Made by a program: the position numbers and the translations under genes. 64,000 nucleotides of DNA from Leuctra nigra. Taxonomy: Eukaryota > Arthropoda > Insecta > Plecoptera > Leuctridae. Shown here piece after piece: positions 26,612-39,296 of the stretch. The stretch spans positions 22,199,073 through 22,263,072 of the forward strand of contig OW203767.1 of NCBI GenBank assembly GCA_934045905.1. Reading direction: 5' to 3'. Position 1 is the stretch's first letter, and the number at the start of each line of letters is the position of its first letter. The notes under the pieces were generated by a model. The model saw nothing but the letters and a program-made list of their open reading frames with translations. It was not told the origin of the DNA and ran no database searches.

Positions 26612-26984
26612 TATCTTCGTCTGTGCAGGTTCAAGACTATGTTTGGTTGACTTGTTTCATCACTTCATTCTAATCAAGAGTTACAAGAAATCGAATGCAA
26701 GCAAGCCGAAGTAATATAAGTATGTAAAACAAATTTTAATTAATGTAAAAGTGCATTAAAATTGTATAATGTCAATGCGAATTCATGTAATTTCTCCTCT
26801 TTCCTTTGGAAGTAAGTTAGAACACGCTTCAATATGTTTTTCTTTCCCAGAATATTTAATTATATATAACAATATGCTTTATGACTGAACGAGATTAAAT
26901 ATTTAGGTTTTCAAGATAGTATTACACATTTTGTTACTAACTTTGTAGACGTATGCATAAACAATCCTGCTTATAACACGACAC

Positions 26985-27030
26985 ACTTGTCCGGGAATCG
27001 AACCCAAACTCCTCGAGTTAGCTGTAAATC
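26985..27030 (-). repeat. tRNA-like B-box fragment
   Basis: TCCGGGAATCGAACCCAAACTCC is a reversed T-arm with a B box. No full tRNA can be folded. Confidence 0.4.
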
Positions 27031-27217
27031 GATTATAAAAAATAATTTTCCATTTGCAACAAAAAAAATAAATCTGATCGTTACATTCCTCGGTCAGACA
27101 GTTCATGAATTGGGTCAACATTTGACCTCCCCCCCCCTCCCTCCCCCACACTCACCTCTGGGATCACGTGATGTCGGCTGTTGGCCCATGACGCCGCCTC
27201 ATCGGGGTGTCGATCCC

Positions 27218-27378
27218 GGGCCTGCAAGCAGAAACATCATCAGAGATGAGAGTGCACACCCATGGTCACATAAAATCAACTAATCATATCTACTTGGGCC
27301 TGCAGGCAGAAAGATCATCAGTCGAGCTGAGAGTGCACACCCATGGTCACATAAAATGAACTAGTTATATCTACTCGA
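27218..27378 (+). repeat. Imperfect tandem duplication, about 78-80 bp
   Basis: Two copies start GGGCCTGCA at 27218 and 27296 and share AGAGTGCACACCCATGGTCACATAAAAT and AACTA-T-ATATCTACT. Function unknown. Confidence 0.8.
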
Positions 27379-27539
27379 GGAGAGGTTTATGTGACCCAGA
27401 TCCTCAGGCAGGAGCACATGGGTTCGTGACTCGAGTAGGAACTACACCGACTAGTATTAGAGTACTGGGTTTTATGGGAAACTTCCTCTGGATTTTGGAT
27501 GAAGGGAAGTGAAGAATTGTCCAATCGATCTAAACCCTA

Positions 27540-27700
27540 CTCACTTGTCGGGCGAGTGGTCTGCCAACTGAGCAACCGTCATTAGACATCACACTAAAAC
27601 TTGTAAGTACTATGGTCCTTCCGGTTGAGTAGCTCAGTTGATAGACCTCCCGCCCGGCAAGCAAGGTCCAGGTTCGTACGGATATTTTACACTAAGCATA
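27540..27700. repeat. Degenerate divergent pair of the same tRNA-like repeat
   Basis: A minus-strand remnant (CTTGTCGGGCGAGTGGTCTGCCAACTGAGCAACC, 27545-27578) is followed after about 50 bases by a plus-strand remnant (GGTTGAGTAGCTCAGTTGATAGACC...CCCGCCCGGCAAGC...GGTTCGTACGGATATTTTACAC, 27628-27693). Similarity to the intronic array continues past the tRNA body (CGGATATTTT.CAC...CTTCATATCA). The minus-then-plus layout equals the centre of the 58-61.6 kb palindrome. Confidence 0.7.
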
Positions 27701-28897
27701 GATCTTCATATCAAAGAAAAGTTCGTCTCAGATTAGGATTTAGTTAAGTCTGAAATCTTCTCTCTTTATTTCATGATTATTGAAATATATCCATTTTGTT
27801 CAAATACGAAGGGAATGAGTTTAAAACTTGAAAGCAAACATTCTATTTCAACTACGCCAATACTTTTTACACAATTCAGATTTCAGCATGCTTTTGAAAT
27901 GCTCTATATTGGAAATGCACGGAAGGAAAATTATGACGATACTTTATTTCCGCGTTTTGTTATGAAATGTAAATGATAAAAATGGAAGTAAACAGTGACA
28001 TTCCACATTCATAGAATTTCCAGAGATAGATCGCTTCATCCTGAACATACTCTCGCGTAGAAACCTCATTCAAAATCCACTCCTGTTAATTAAAACAAGT
28101 CCAGATTTGAGTCATTACTCTGAGGTTTGATCTCCAAGAAACCAACGAGATAAATAACCCTTCTATTTCTCTTCCAGTTTGCAAATGGGCGTTGGTTCGT
28201 ATCTTTATCAAGTCCGCAGTTCATCCTCCAACGCATGCTCAGTCTCCACCGGACTATTTTGAATTTTAGAACGAAAAATAAAAGAGCTCGCTTTCTAAAG
28301 GAGATTGATGGTCCTTCTCTGTTAAAGAATGTAACTTAGGAGGGATGAGATTACCACAGAATTAAACGCACGTAAAAGTTTGTCAAACAAATCCCATGGC
28401 AAGTCATGGCGCTTCCCTCGACCTCCAAGAGAGGGAGAAGAGAACCCTTCCGTCATATTGTTATGTAGAGGCTGCTCTAAATCCTCTTGCTTGGCAATCG
28501 AGCGGCTTTGGGAGGGCTTATAATATTCCCGGCTACCTCGGTCCTCTTAAGCCCAACAAGGTCATTAGAATCTATTTCAGAGAAGAGATCCATGGCTATG
28601 TAAAGACCTGTGGTGGAGAGGGAGGTATTTTGGTGGAGGTTTTTTTTCTCGTTTATTTGGTGGCGCGGTGTATTATGTTTTGGGTGAGTGGGAGATGAGG
28701 TAATAATACACTTGGTGAAGTTGAAGGACTCGAGGTAGAATGGTCCAGAAGCACCTTCCTATATCAAAACTACTAGGGTATATTCCATGGTAAAGCGTCA
28801 GTTACTTCAAGCCAGTTACGTTATAAAATAGAACCATATTTGTTATGTTTACTTTATAATTAGCAACTTAAATTGGATAATTTAAACAAAGATATCT

Positions 28898-29141
28898 GTA
28901 CTTCAGAGATAGATGGCCGGGAGTCCATTTTCTCGATTTTTTTTCTCTTCATATTATTTTTGGAATGATGCAATGAAGCTCTATCAATTGGCATTTTACT
29001 TTTTCAACAAATAGAGTCATATTAAAGTATTCTCTTAAACAATGACTATGCCACCATTACAAATATGATAGGATGAAGGCAGAATTACTGGTTTTTTAGC
29101 TCACCTCAAGAATGACATCCGCCCATCTACCTCTGAGGTAC
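28898..29141. mobile_element. CCTCAGAGGTAGAAGGC-type MITE, copy 5
   Basis: GTACTTCAGAGATAGATGGCCGG and CCGCCCATCTACCTCTGAGGTAC are inverted ends. The interior matches copies 3 and 6. Confidence 0.85.
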
Positions 29142-32100
29142 AGATTGATGCTAACGAACCCTCTCAGTATGAAATTTGTGGTTTCAAAATAACTATGTAA
29201 TTAGATCATTCTTGAGGGTTGATTTTTGTGCGTTGTCTCTCCAGGTATAGATAGCTAATTCTTCAGAAGAGAAAATTTTTATATTTCTCTTTATTTTAGT
29301 TTCTGTTTACATAAGTAATTCGCAACAAAGACCTTGCCTTCATTTTTATTATAGACTCGTTACTTTTTTATATATAAAATCAATATGGAAGCTAAAACGT
29401 TTCGATGATCAATCAAGAAAAAAGCTCTAGATTTGAGATGTGACATCTTTAGAAGACATTTCAAGGCTTTCTTCTGTTGACCAGAAAGCTCTCGATTTAA
29501 CATTTCCAAGGCTTCAGAAGTCCCTAAATTCAATATCATCGACCAGAAGATATCCACATTGACCACAAGAACGTCAAATCAATCAATTTGTCCGTCAATC
29601 ACTCATCTGTCAATATTCTGTCGATTCACCGTCTATAACTGGCGAAACCATATAACAACGATTTCTTTCTTCAGAGGATTTCCAAGTTCGCGTTTTCTCA
29701 TCGTTGAATGCGGGTTTTCATTCATAGCTTGGCAAAACGTTGTGTATTGGACAATATTTTGTTATCAGAAAATTGTATCTTTGAGCAAGTTATCTCCATG
29801 AGATCACGAAACTGGGCATTGATCCTGTATTTATTGTATCCAGGGTGGGAACGGGGGGACATGGACTGTATCTCGGGGTATATAATGGTGAAGTGTGCTG
29901 TAACGTAGAGGCAAATGTGGAGATACGGATATTCGGTTTGGTAAAGGAGGGGCCACTCTATTTTGCGTCCATTGGATTTAACGGCTTGTTGTTCCGTGTA
30001 ATGCATCCGTGAATTGTCAAATTGACAATAGAAAGTGTTCGGAAGGGTAAATTGTAGTGGCAAGGACGTTACTAAAAAGATGAGAAAATGAAGGTAGTAT
30101 TTGTGTAAATGTTATTATTAACATGCAAATAATGATAGATTATTATAATAAAAAATAATGGTAGGAAGGATGAAGAAGTAGAAGACGAAGAGAAGGAGGT
30201 GAAGGAGAAGTCAAATTGGCTCAATAGAAGAAGATACCGAAGATAATTAGTGGATAGTCCCCCCCCCCCCCCATGGCCTGACATTTTTTCAAAACATGTT
30301 TTTGATCAAATAAATGCAGAAAATCAGCAAAATAATAGAAATTGAATTGAGAGATTGTAAATGGTTTGTTTTGAAATATATTTTACACAATTTACTCTGC
30401 TCACCTAGTCAAACATGAAGAATACAATACCTACAATAATAAATGTTTCTGTAATAATGAGATTGATTTTTAGCTCTCTTGACGCAATCGGTTTGATGCT
30501 TTGTATAGAGTAAGGTAATAGTCTAGGTATACATAACAAACTTAAGTTAAGCCGGAATAACTAAATATTTGATTAAGTTGGCGGTTGAGATACTTCAAAA
30601 TATACATGATAGAAACAGGTTGACTTTAATCCAAAAAGTTAGTAAATCCGCTTTAACTTTCAGTTGATCACCGCGGCTAAGCAAACTACCACAGTTTCCT
30701 CATCATTTATAATCCCCCAGTAATTTTCATCTCCACCAGGAGAAATCACCTCGCTTCTTTTGTCTCAAGTGAACTTGAAGAAGGTATAAAATCTCAAGTA
30801 TGAACCCAACGCTTGTGAAAAGAACCCCTTGAAATCCGCACTCAGTTGGAGTGTCTAACTCCACTTCACCACGTAGTGTTAAAATCAACAGTTCATTTCT
30901 CTTTGTCCTCGACTTTCCCCCGCGTTGATCACTTGGTTCTGAGCTAGTCTTGGACGACATTGTGGCGCGGTTGTTTCGTGCAAGACTTCAAGACAAGTCG
31001 ACAATGTCTGCGAACTTTGCAAAGTTCTGCGTGATTTTCATTGAGATATCGCGGAGACTTATCAAAGAGTTGCTCAAAAGATTGGATCGATTTTTAGATG
31101 GGCGTAGCGAGGGTTTCAATTCGACTATTATGTCAATTGTTTGCCATTATAGTATTGTTCCGAATTGTGTGTTCAAAACAACTCTACAGAATATAACTGT
31201 ATTTGATTTGAAAGTTACCTGATTTGATGAAAATTTAAATTTACTGCACCACGAGAGAAGGGGGAATAACACACTTACAAAATGTGCTCCATTTCTAGAT
31301 GCAATTCAAAAGCTTAGATGTCAAAAGTCCACTCTGAAGTCCGGTAAACTTGAAATGTTGAGCTTTTTTTGCTTCTAAGTGGACTTTTAACTTTAAAACA
31401 ACCCGCAAATTGTAGTAAATTCTTTCATCTTATCACATTTTACACAGAAGCTCTCAGAAAACCGTTTTCGTAATTTGATTATTTTCTCACATATTGATTA
31501 TTTTCTAACAAACTTTTATACTTTCGAGCCAAATCGGCGACGAAATTCGGTGACACATTAGGTGACTAAGTATATGTGACTCAATGCTGACAATTTTCTA
31601 GTCAAATCCCAAAATAGTGATGAAATTCACATTACAGATTATGATTCTCTAGAATCATAATTCATGTAGAATTCTCGACTCCAGTTCGCCTATCAATGTT
31701 TTATTACAAGCGTTTTCCAAGTAGACTCAAACAGAAGAAGACTGTATTGTTCACTTCATTCGAAGAGCTCACCAACTGTAACTAACATGGATTTACAGTA
31801 CCTAATAATCTTTCTGCATGAGCGGTTTTATCCTCTAATCTCCCCATGAGTATAATTTCTTTATGAAGGTACTTTCACACAAATAAAAGAAAGCATCTCT
31901 TCGGTATCTTTAATAAAGAGTGTCACACATTTCTAATGATTTATCTTAGAGACGTTGGTGAAAATAACACTGTTTTAAGCTCTTACTAATCCCCTCTTTA
32001 GTTGGATTGTAAAGAGTGTGATAAAGATCTGAGTCGTGCCAATGTGTCGCTCATTGCAAGAACAACAAAAGAAAAACATCGACAACAGTTCTTTTCTTTC

Positions 32101-33244
32101 ATAAACTGAACTTTTAGAGAGATGAAAATGGGTAAAAAGAAAAATTACTTTACTTTTCTTAGCACGGTCGATTTCCAGCCAAATAAATTGATGATTTCTG
32201 AAAATACACTTTATTTTTTACTCTGCACTTGATACAATATTTACTCATTTCATACCAATTACTAAAACATATCTTGTCATATGGTCTTACAGTTAAATTA
32301 TTGTTTCAGGTGTCCAATTTTGTTAGAAATGTATTTGTCATAGTCCTAATCCGGATGGATCATCAAAAGGTTTTTCCTGATTTTCTTTATAGCAGGCAAA
32401 AATTCAACGACAGTAAAAATGTATTCCTTTGTCAATACTAAACAAAACCTTTACCAAACAGCTCGATAAAGCAAAGATGTTATAGAGACAGATAATCGTT
32501 ATCAAATAATTCGGTGAAAAACGTTCCAAAAAGAGTTTGAACTCACCAGTCTTATCGGCGCTTTCCATGTATCATTCCTTGTAAATGTTCAGCAGGTTTC
32601 CCTAACGAATCGAAGCCGGTTCCCGACATGACATAACGTCGTTCAAGCTAGCGTCACATATTGTTTCGATCGAAACAAAAGACACACAATTATCTCGCGA
32701 AAACGTTTCAAAATACGGCGAAAATTGTCGGCTGGTGTCAACATTCAGAACTTTAGTCACAAACACAAAATATCGTGACGGTTGATGTTAGGCGACCAAT
32801 GTCTACCATTCGTTAGAGACCACTGACTGTCAAAATACGTACGAAGACCTCTCTAGAATCTTCTCCTGGACAAGGTAAGAACTGTGCCGTGTAAACTGGT
32901 CAGTGGGATGGCGCGGAGCTTTGCCTGGCCATGGGGATGTTACAACCCCTTTTCGCGCATGCTTACTTCAGGTTAAAATCGACCCGTGTTGTGTAGCAAG
33001 CCAAGTTCATACTTGGTGTTTTATTTACGTGTCATTTCAAGTAAAGAGATGTGGATACGTTCGTGTACTAGCATGTGTGAAGGGGTCGTAAGAATAGTGT
33101 GCATAGAAAACACTACCAATGTCAATTATTCAAACAATAAAAATCAAATGTAGAATATATAGGTCATATCATAATGAATCAAATAAGGTAGATCATAAAA
33201 AGCACCCTGATTAAGCACATTAAACCTCTCACGTCTGTCTTTGA

Positions 33245-33290
33245 GTGCTGAAATCGGGGCTCGAACCGAGTCGACAAGATTGCCACCTCG
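33245..33290 (-). repeat. tRNA-like repeat fragment
   Basis: CGGGGCTCGAACCGAG is the reverse complement of a T-arm/B box like that of the intronic array. The rest of the tRNA body is not recognisable. Confidence 0.4.
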
Positions 33291-33675
33291 TTCTGAAGTA
33301 ATTCATTTAATAGAATTACTTTGTTCAGTGGAGAATGGGTTTGTGAATGGGTTGAGGAATTCAGTGGTTTAAGATAAAGAAAGGTTTAAAATGGACTGAT
33401 TTTATTGATATACTTAAATCCAACCTTGGAGCTAACTCTTCTGAGCTATACCAGACCTTAAGTACTTCAGATAGGACCCATTTAGTGTCACAGATTTTAT
33501 TTGCACAAATTTATGAGTCCCCAAAAAAGTTATTTGAACAAATTAACTCCTACAATCGAGTTCATATTATTTTTAAACGTTAAGGCTCCGGTTTACGAAA
33601 TAATATATTTTGGGTTATTACTCAATCTAAACAAAATATTACTATTAATTCTGACTTAGAAAGTAAATCAATTTA

Positions 33676-33770
33676 ATGGGTTAAACGTCGCACTTTTCTG
33701 CAACTTGTCTAATATCAAAGATGGTTGATGATTCTTGGCAATGAGGGGAAAATGTATGGAACCTTTCCAG
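33676..33770 (-). mobile_element. SINE 3' fragment, degenerate
   Basis: GGGTTAAACGTCGCACTTTTCTGCAAC and AAATGTATGGAACCTTTCCAGCATTTG match the reversed 3' tail and core of the SINE family with gaps. Confidence 0.5.
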
Positions 33771-33872
33771 CATTTGTCTCGCTATGGCAAACAATGAAAA
33801 ACCTCAGTGCAGTCCTTTGCATCAGAATCAAACTTGTTAATAATTTAGCAATAACAATGAAAAATATAATTA

Positions 33873-33994
33873 GGCCCGGTATTACCAAAGTTAACTTGTG
33901 CTGGATTAACAAACTATTGGATTAAATTAAATCGTTTCAAACGTTTTAAGGTCTGATTGGCTGTGCCGCCATTAACTTTGGTAATACCGGCCCT
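33873..33994. mobile_element. GGCCCGGTATTACCAAAG-type hairpin MITE
   Basis: GGCCCGGTATTACCAAAGTTAA mirrors TTAACTTTGGTAATACCGGCC. The element is about 122 bases and non-coding. Its flanking TTA is suggestive of a 3-bp target duplication. Confidence 0.8.
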
Positions 33995-34965
33995 TAATAA
34001 ACAAAAATAATCTATTTATAACCTTAGTTGTATCTGCACTTGTATATAAATTAAATAAAAATATATAGAATTTTTTTACTGCCACGATGTATTTTTTACT
34101 TTGATTATAAAAAAGCAGCTCACTATTGGGGTTAACAATCAGATAATTACTGTCCATGAATCAGGTCACATATCCGAATACCTCCTGAACGACAGTACGA
34201 CTCTCCAACAAAAATCAATGCAGAAAGAGTTCTAAAAAACCCCTAACATATGCATTGTGTCACTCACATAGAAACCCTGACACTAGTTTGACATTTTCAC
34301 CCTTGAATACGTCACGAAAAAGGTTACAAGCGATGCGTGTTCCTTAATTAGGAGACGACATTTTTACAACGTAGCTTCAGGAAAAAAAATCATATTAAAA
34401 AACATAATTAGCAATGTAAATTATTAGAACATAAAAGTGTTAATAATGCCAAGCTATAAAAATATGCACGCAATTTGATTATGATGAGGGGACAAGATTG
34501 AAATGGCAGCAGTAATCAGGGGCTGGATTATTTTAGCTGCAATACTTGTATGACACTGTGAAAGAAATGTCAGGTTTAAAATGACTTTGCTGAGGATTTA
34601 ATTATATTTTAAAAAGTAGACTGCATAGGACAACGTGAACTGTCATAACACTAAGAACAATCAACTTTGTGTTCGTATGTGACAGCTTGCAGTGGGAGAA
34701 CAGAAATATATACCGCTTTCTAGGGTGGGTTTATAGAGCGTGATAACCTAATTCTACAGAATACTTTTTTATACGCAGTGTACCAGTTTATTTTGTCATG
34801 TCTTTTAGATGCATTTGTGTTATTGGGGTACGTGTGTCCTTAGGATAAGTAATTGCTTTTGTAAAACGGATTACACTACTGTTGTAGGATAACATTTTGT
34901 AAATTTTATTTTGACGTCCTTTATTAGTGGTTATGAAGGTTTTGTTGGGAATTGCACAGTTCTTT

Positions 34966-35217
34966 CCTCAGAGGTAGAAGGATGGAAGTCCACTTACTCG
35001 ATTTTGAGTTGCCAACTTTTGGAATGATGTAATCAAGCTCTATCAATTGCCATTTGACTGATGTCAACAAAATACAAGTTATTGATGTTGGTATTTTCTT
35101 ACCCAATAACTCATGTCACTATTACAAAATGACTGGATCAAGGCAGAATGACTAGGTTTTTAGCTAACCTCAAGAATCATTGAAACTCACTTCCGACCTT
35201 CTACCTCTGATTAACAG
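34966..35217. mobile_element. CCTCAGAGGTAGAAGGC-type MITE, copy 6
   Basis: CCTCAGAGGTAGAAGGATGGAAGTCC and TTCCGACCTTCTACCTCTGATT are inverted ends. The interior shows the family phrase TGATGTAATCAAGCTCTATCAATTGCCATTTGACTGATG. Confidence 0.85.
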
Positions 35218-35437
35218 ATTATAACCATCAATTGTGACATCAAAACAAGAAGGCACATGAGAATCAAATCGATAAAGTAAAAATTCGGGATTGATTTGAG
35301 CCATATTGGGAATATTGAATCAAATTAATATAATTTTACTTTTTAAAATTAAACAAAGAGTCATCTACACTCTCTTGAACCTTAGTCAAATTAAAATTAC
35401 TTAATTACTTTTAAATTTTAATGTTGTTTTCCTAAAT

Positions 35438-35842
35438 GATTATGAGGATGATTGGGATGGCAAGGAGGATGAGAATAATGTCGTGGTACAGTAGGAAACC
35501 ACCCGGCATTACTTGACCGATGCATAACTTGACATTACTTGATGCTGCGCGTATCCGTGCTCGCTCATCAAAGCGTTACACAGAGCGTTTTCCTAGTGAT
35601 TATGAGGAAGATTGGGATGGCAAGGAGGATGAGAATAATGTCGTGGTACAGTAGGAAACCACCCGGCATTACTTGACCGAGGCATTACTTGACATTACTT
35701 GATGCTGCGCGTATCCGTGCTCGCTCATCAAAGCGTTACACAGAGCGTTTTCCTAGTGATTATGAGGAAGATTGGGATGGCAAGGAGGATGAGAATAATG
35801 TCGTGGTACAGTAGGAAACCACCCGGCATTACTTGACCGAGG
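35438..35842 (+). repeat. 160-bp tandem repeat joining SINE and Helitron-like 3' end
   Basis: Units start GATTATGAGGA at 35438, 35598 and 35758, the third being partial. Each unit holds a reversed SINE piece (ATTGGGATGGCAAGGAGGATGAG...TCGTGGTACAGTAGG), short CATTACTTGAC repeats, and the Helitron-like 3' end (CGTGCTCGCTCATCAAAGCGTTACACAGAGCGTTTTCCTAG). The unit boundary falls one base after the CTAG, at CTAGT|GATTATG. Confidence 0.9.
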
Positions 35843-36881
35843 GAAACCACTAAAAGCTTCAATCAATAAAGCCGGCTTCGCGAATTAATCTAGAGCTTTA
35901 CAGCCTGAGCTTTAGAAAGTTTATACTTAGATTGATTTCTGAAACTCGTAAAGAAAAAGAGTATAAAACCGGGTCGTGTGCCAAACAAATTTGAATTAAA
36001 ACCCTTTCGCCTCCAGCTCGAAAACATAACTCCAAAGAATTGCAATGAATCAAAGAAAGCCTACAAAAAAATGCACCCCATTTTGTAAATTATCAACGAC
36101 CGCTCTGGGGGAAACCTACTTTTGAAAGCAAGGTAAAGTGAACCTTCACCCGGAAATGCTCCAGCCTCCCTGGTCCATTTATCCCCAACCCACCAATGAG
36201 AACTCACGACGGCTACAAACAGCATCTCCACTCCAATTGGTTCAAACTCATCTCGACTTCACACCAATAATTCATCAGTTCACAAGTCGCATATAAAACC
36301 GTGTAAAAATCGTCCGTTGAGGCGCTCTCTAGCTAGGTATATATAATTGCATGAAGAATTAATAACGTCAGATTCCCACAACCTTGCAACAATGAATAAA
36401 ATAAATCCAGAGCTGCTTCTTTTGCCTCTTGTTCCAGAAAGTTTAATGACGCACTCAAATGCAACTCGACACTCAGAGGATAAGTAATAAAAGTTCAGCA
36501 TCTGGGTTAAATGTTGAACGGGAGGACAAACTGAATCAGCATCGAATCGTGTTTATTTAGATTGTATTTTTCAGCTGGGTGTAACAGTGTCCCCAGATGT
36601 TTAGGAAAAAAGCTGTCGTCATACAAAAATAAAATTGAAGAGTTTGGAAACGGAAATTTTGATTTAGGTAATAAAATGATGTATCAAAATGATGATATCT
36701 TTCTGAACAGCTGACAAAGAAACTTCTTATAGATACAGAGTTGAATGAAAAACTTTCAGTGGTGAAATGTAATGTAAATTTGAAAATTAATCTTATTCTA
36801 CTTTGATACCTCAAACATTTGAATATTAATATTAATATTAATATTCATAGCCCAAACCTCTCCTAGATGTTCTCTTATAGT

Positions 36882-36945
36882 TATTTGCTCAATCACCTGC
36901 CCGGAAATAGAGAGAACATGGGGTTCGAGCCTTGGTTACAGTGTC
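36882..36945 (+). repeat. tRNA-like repeat fragment
   Basis: TTGCTCAATCACCTGCCCGG...GGGGTTCGAGCC keeps a degenerate D-arm/anticodon region and a good B box, resembling the array unit at low identity. Confidence 0.35.
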
Positions 36946-37489
36946 ACATCTTACTTCCCTTTACATAGGTAACTGATTATTTAACCCCTTTTTAATCCCC
37001 TTCTCCACTACGCACTCATTATTGCCGATATACTTAGTACAGCTGAGTGAGTTTTTCTGTACAAGCAGATCTATCAAATTGCTCAATTGGAGAGCTTTTA
37101 ACCGATTATACCGGGTGGCGCCAAAAAAAAAACCCTTGTTTAAGAGGTCACTACATCGAAACTATAAAAGATAAAGGGCTGAAACTTTTACATGTTATAG
37201 AACAAATATGTTAATTTAATATGTGAATTTTTTAGATATATTCGAGTTATGTGAAAAAAGTTGCATTCATTTGAATTAAGACGTTTAAAAATCGTAGCGT
37301 TTAAATAGCGCGCGTTTGAATTTAAACAAGAGCCAGAAGCTTTTTAAAAAGAGTCACGTTTTGTATACATAAGTAAGTTTGCGTTGATCATAATTTTACA
37401 TAAAATTACTCCATTTAGTAAAGCATGTCTTATTGAGACGTGGTTTCAAGAAGAGATATGGAGGGAAAAGTTGTTGTGGCTGAATTTTT

Positions 37490-38864
37490 TGAGCGAGCGT
37501 AGAGAGCGTCACCACGGTACTCTTACGGCACTTTCTCTGTGTGTTTTTTTTTTTTTTGTGTTCACAGCCCAGGTCAAACGGCACAATCAATCGATCTGAA
37601 ATTTTGCACATATGCTAACGTAATCTATGCGGTCCCTGGGATCGTTTTTGAATGGGCTCATGTGATTGGTTCAAATTTAAAAAAAATTATCTTTCGATTG
37701 GTTGTTGCGATCAATTTGAAATTTTGACAAGTCATTACGACCAACATTGTACCCAATCATACAAAGTTTCAGCCAAATCCTCCCATGGGTAAAAATTTAA
37801 AAAAATCTTTCATATGATTTTTGAAATTTAAACTAGAACCGTATGACCGATCAACTTAAAACTTCGCATGGTCATTGGGACCAACATTATCTGTATTTTT
37901 GACAATTTTCAGACTTATCTGTGTTTAAATCCAAAAGTTATTGACATTTTAAGGATATTTTGCGTGTTTGCTGTGAAATTACTCGAAAATGTTGATCACG
38001 GCTACTTCGACTCTTTATAGTTCCAAGGTAGTTAGAGCAGAAACTTTCAATCGTATGAAACTGATATGACCGTTCAACAGATCGTCTAATATTGTGTAAG
38101 TACACACACTTTTATCAGTAATTTTCCCGGGGTCCTATTCTATAACATTAGCATTCCCGATTCTGCGGGATATGAGTGGTCCCAGGTATATTTTTTTTAA
38201 ATAGATCCTATGATTTTTGAATATTAACAAGAAACATTTTAATCATAAAGGTTCAAATTATTACAACCAACTATTGGAAACCTGGTATTCAATTTAAAAG
38301 CCACACATATCGTCTAATTACTAGCCAGAGTAATGTTATGTTCGATGAGTCATGGAGGTCTTTGTTGACTCCTGACATCAATAAAATGCTTCGTAATTAA
38401 TTAATCTGTGATATAATGTGTACCTGACTCATTACCTTTAGTTATAAGACGTAATGTTCTTTTAGTTTTTGACAGAGGTGAGTCATTGTGTAGCGGTTTT
38501 TTGATGAAAAGGGGGAAAGCTGGCGAATGTCGTCAGTTGACTGATGAAGATGATAGAATAATCATCGAAATATTGTTTTAATGTGTGGCTTTTAAATTGA
38601 ATACCAGGTTTCCAATAGTTGGTTGTAATAATTAGTATACTAAGTGGTATATAATCTCTTCTTGTTTTTAATAACATAAAGGTTCAATTTGCATGGTTAT
38701 TGGGACTAATACTACAGGTATATTTGGAGATTTTCATACCAGTCTGTGACGAAATTAAAGAATTATTGGCTTTTAATGACATTTTCAATAGACAGAATTT
38801 CGGTTCGATGTGTTGCGCATATCCGTGCTCGCTCATCAACGCGTTACACAGAGCGTTTTCCTAG
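37490..38864 (+). mobile_element. Helitron-like non-autonomous element
   Basis: TGAGCGAGCGTAGAGAGCGTCACC at the left and CGTGCTCGCTCATCAACGCGTTACACAGAGCGTTTTCCTAG|T at the right. The interior has several phrases of the type GACCGATCAACTT.AAA.TT.GCATGGTCATTGGGACCAACATT. It contains the foldback at 38257. Confidence 0.75.
38257..38632. mobile_element. Foldback element with 52-base arms
   Basis: The arms ATTATTACAACCAACTATTGG...CCACACAT (38257-38308) and their complement (38581-38632) match essentially perfectly. The loop is about 270 bases. It is the innermost of three nested insertions. Confidence 0.85.
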
Positions 38865-39296
38865 TAACGATGAATTGGAATTGTTAACTGCTTATATCGT
38901 TATACAAAAGTTATATAAATTCAGATATACCTACTCACTTAATAAATCCAAGACAAATTCGCAAAGATTTATTAAACATAAATTTATGTTTATTTAGAAA
39001 TTCATAAATAAACATAAATTTACCTCATTCCTACCAAGTAACTCCAAATCAATTCACACGTTATTTTCGTCTGGTTTATTAATTTTTTTTCAACTGTAAC
39101 TTCAATCATTTGTAACTTTTTTCATAATGAATTAATATCTTTGAAACTATCACATTTAAATTTCTGTATGTTTTCTAATATGTGTACAAATTTCAGAACC
39201 CTAGATCTATAATAGTTTCGATATAGGGACCTCTTAATCAGGATGATTTTTTGTGCCACCCGGTATAATATTACCATGAATGTAATTTTTAATAAA

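Larger units (their letters stand above)
37109..39266. mobile_element. TACCGGGTGGCGC-type element with nested insertions
   Basis: The left end TACCGGGTGGCGCCAAAAAAAA...CATCGAAACTATAAAAGATA and right end ...TATAATAGTTTCGATATAGGGACC...GTGCCACCCGGTA are inverted and homologous to the 50958-51786 element. Between them sits a Helitron-like element (37490-38864), itself interrupted by a foldback (38257-38632). Confidence 0.8.

Noticed and set aside
28396..28698. 100-residue plus-strand frame
   Set aside because: No domain recognised, no supporting splice or promoter context, and the end is low in complexity.
30727..31222. Two overlapping frames on opposite strands, one with a hydrophobic segment (GVLFTSVGFILEILYLL)
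   Set aside because: Reasonable start context but no family recognised, and each frame overlaps the other's start. Transcript data would be needed before calling a gene.
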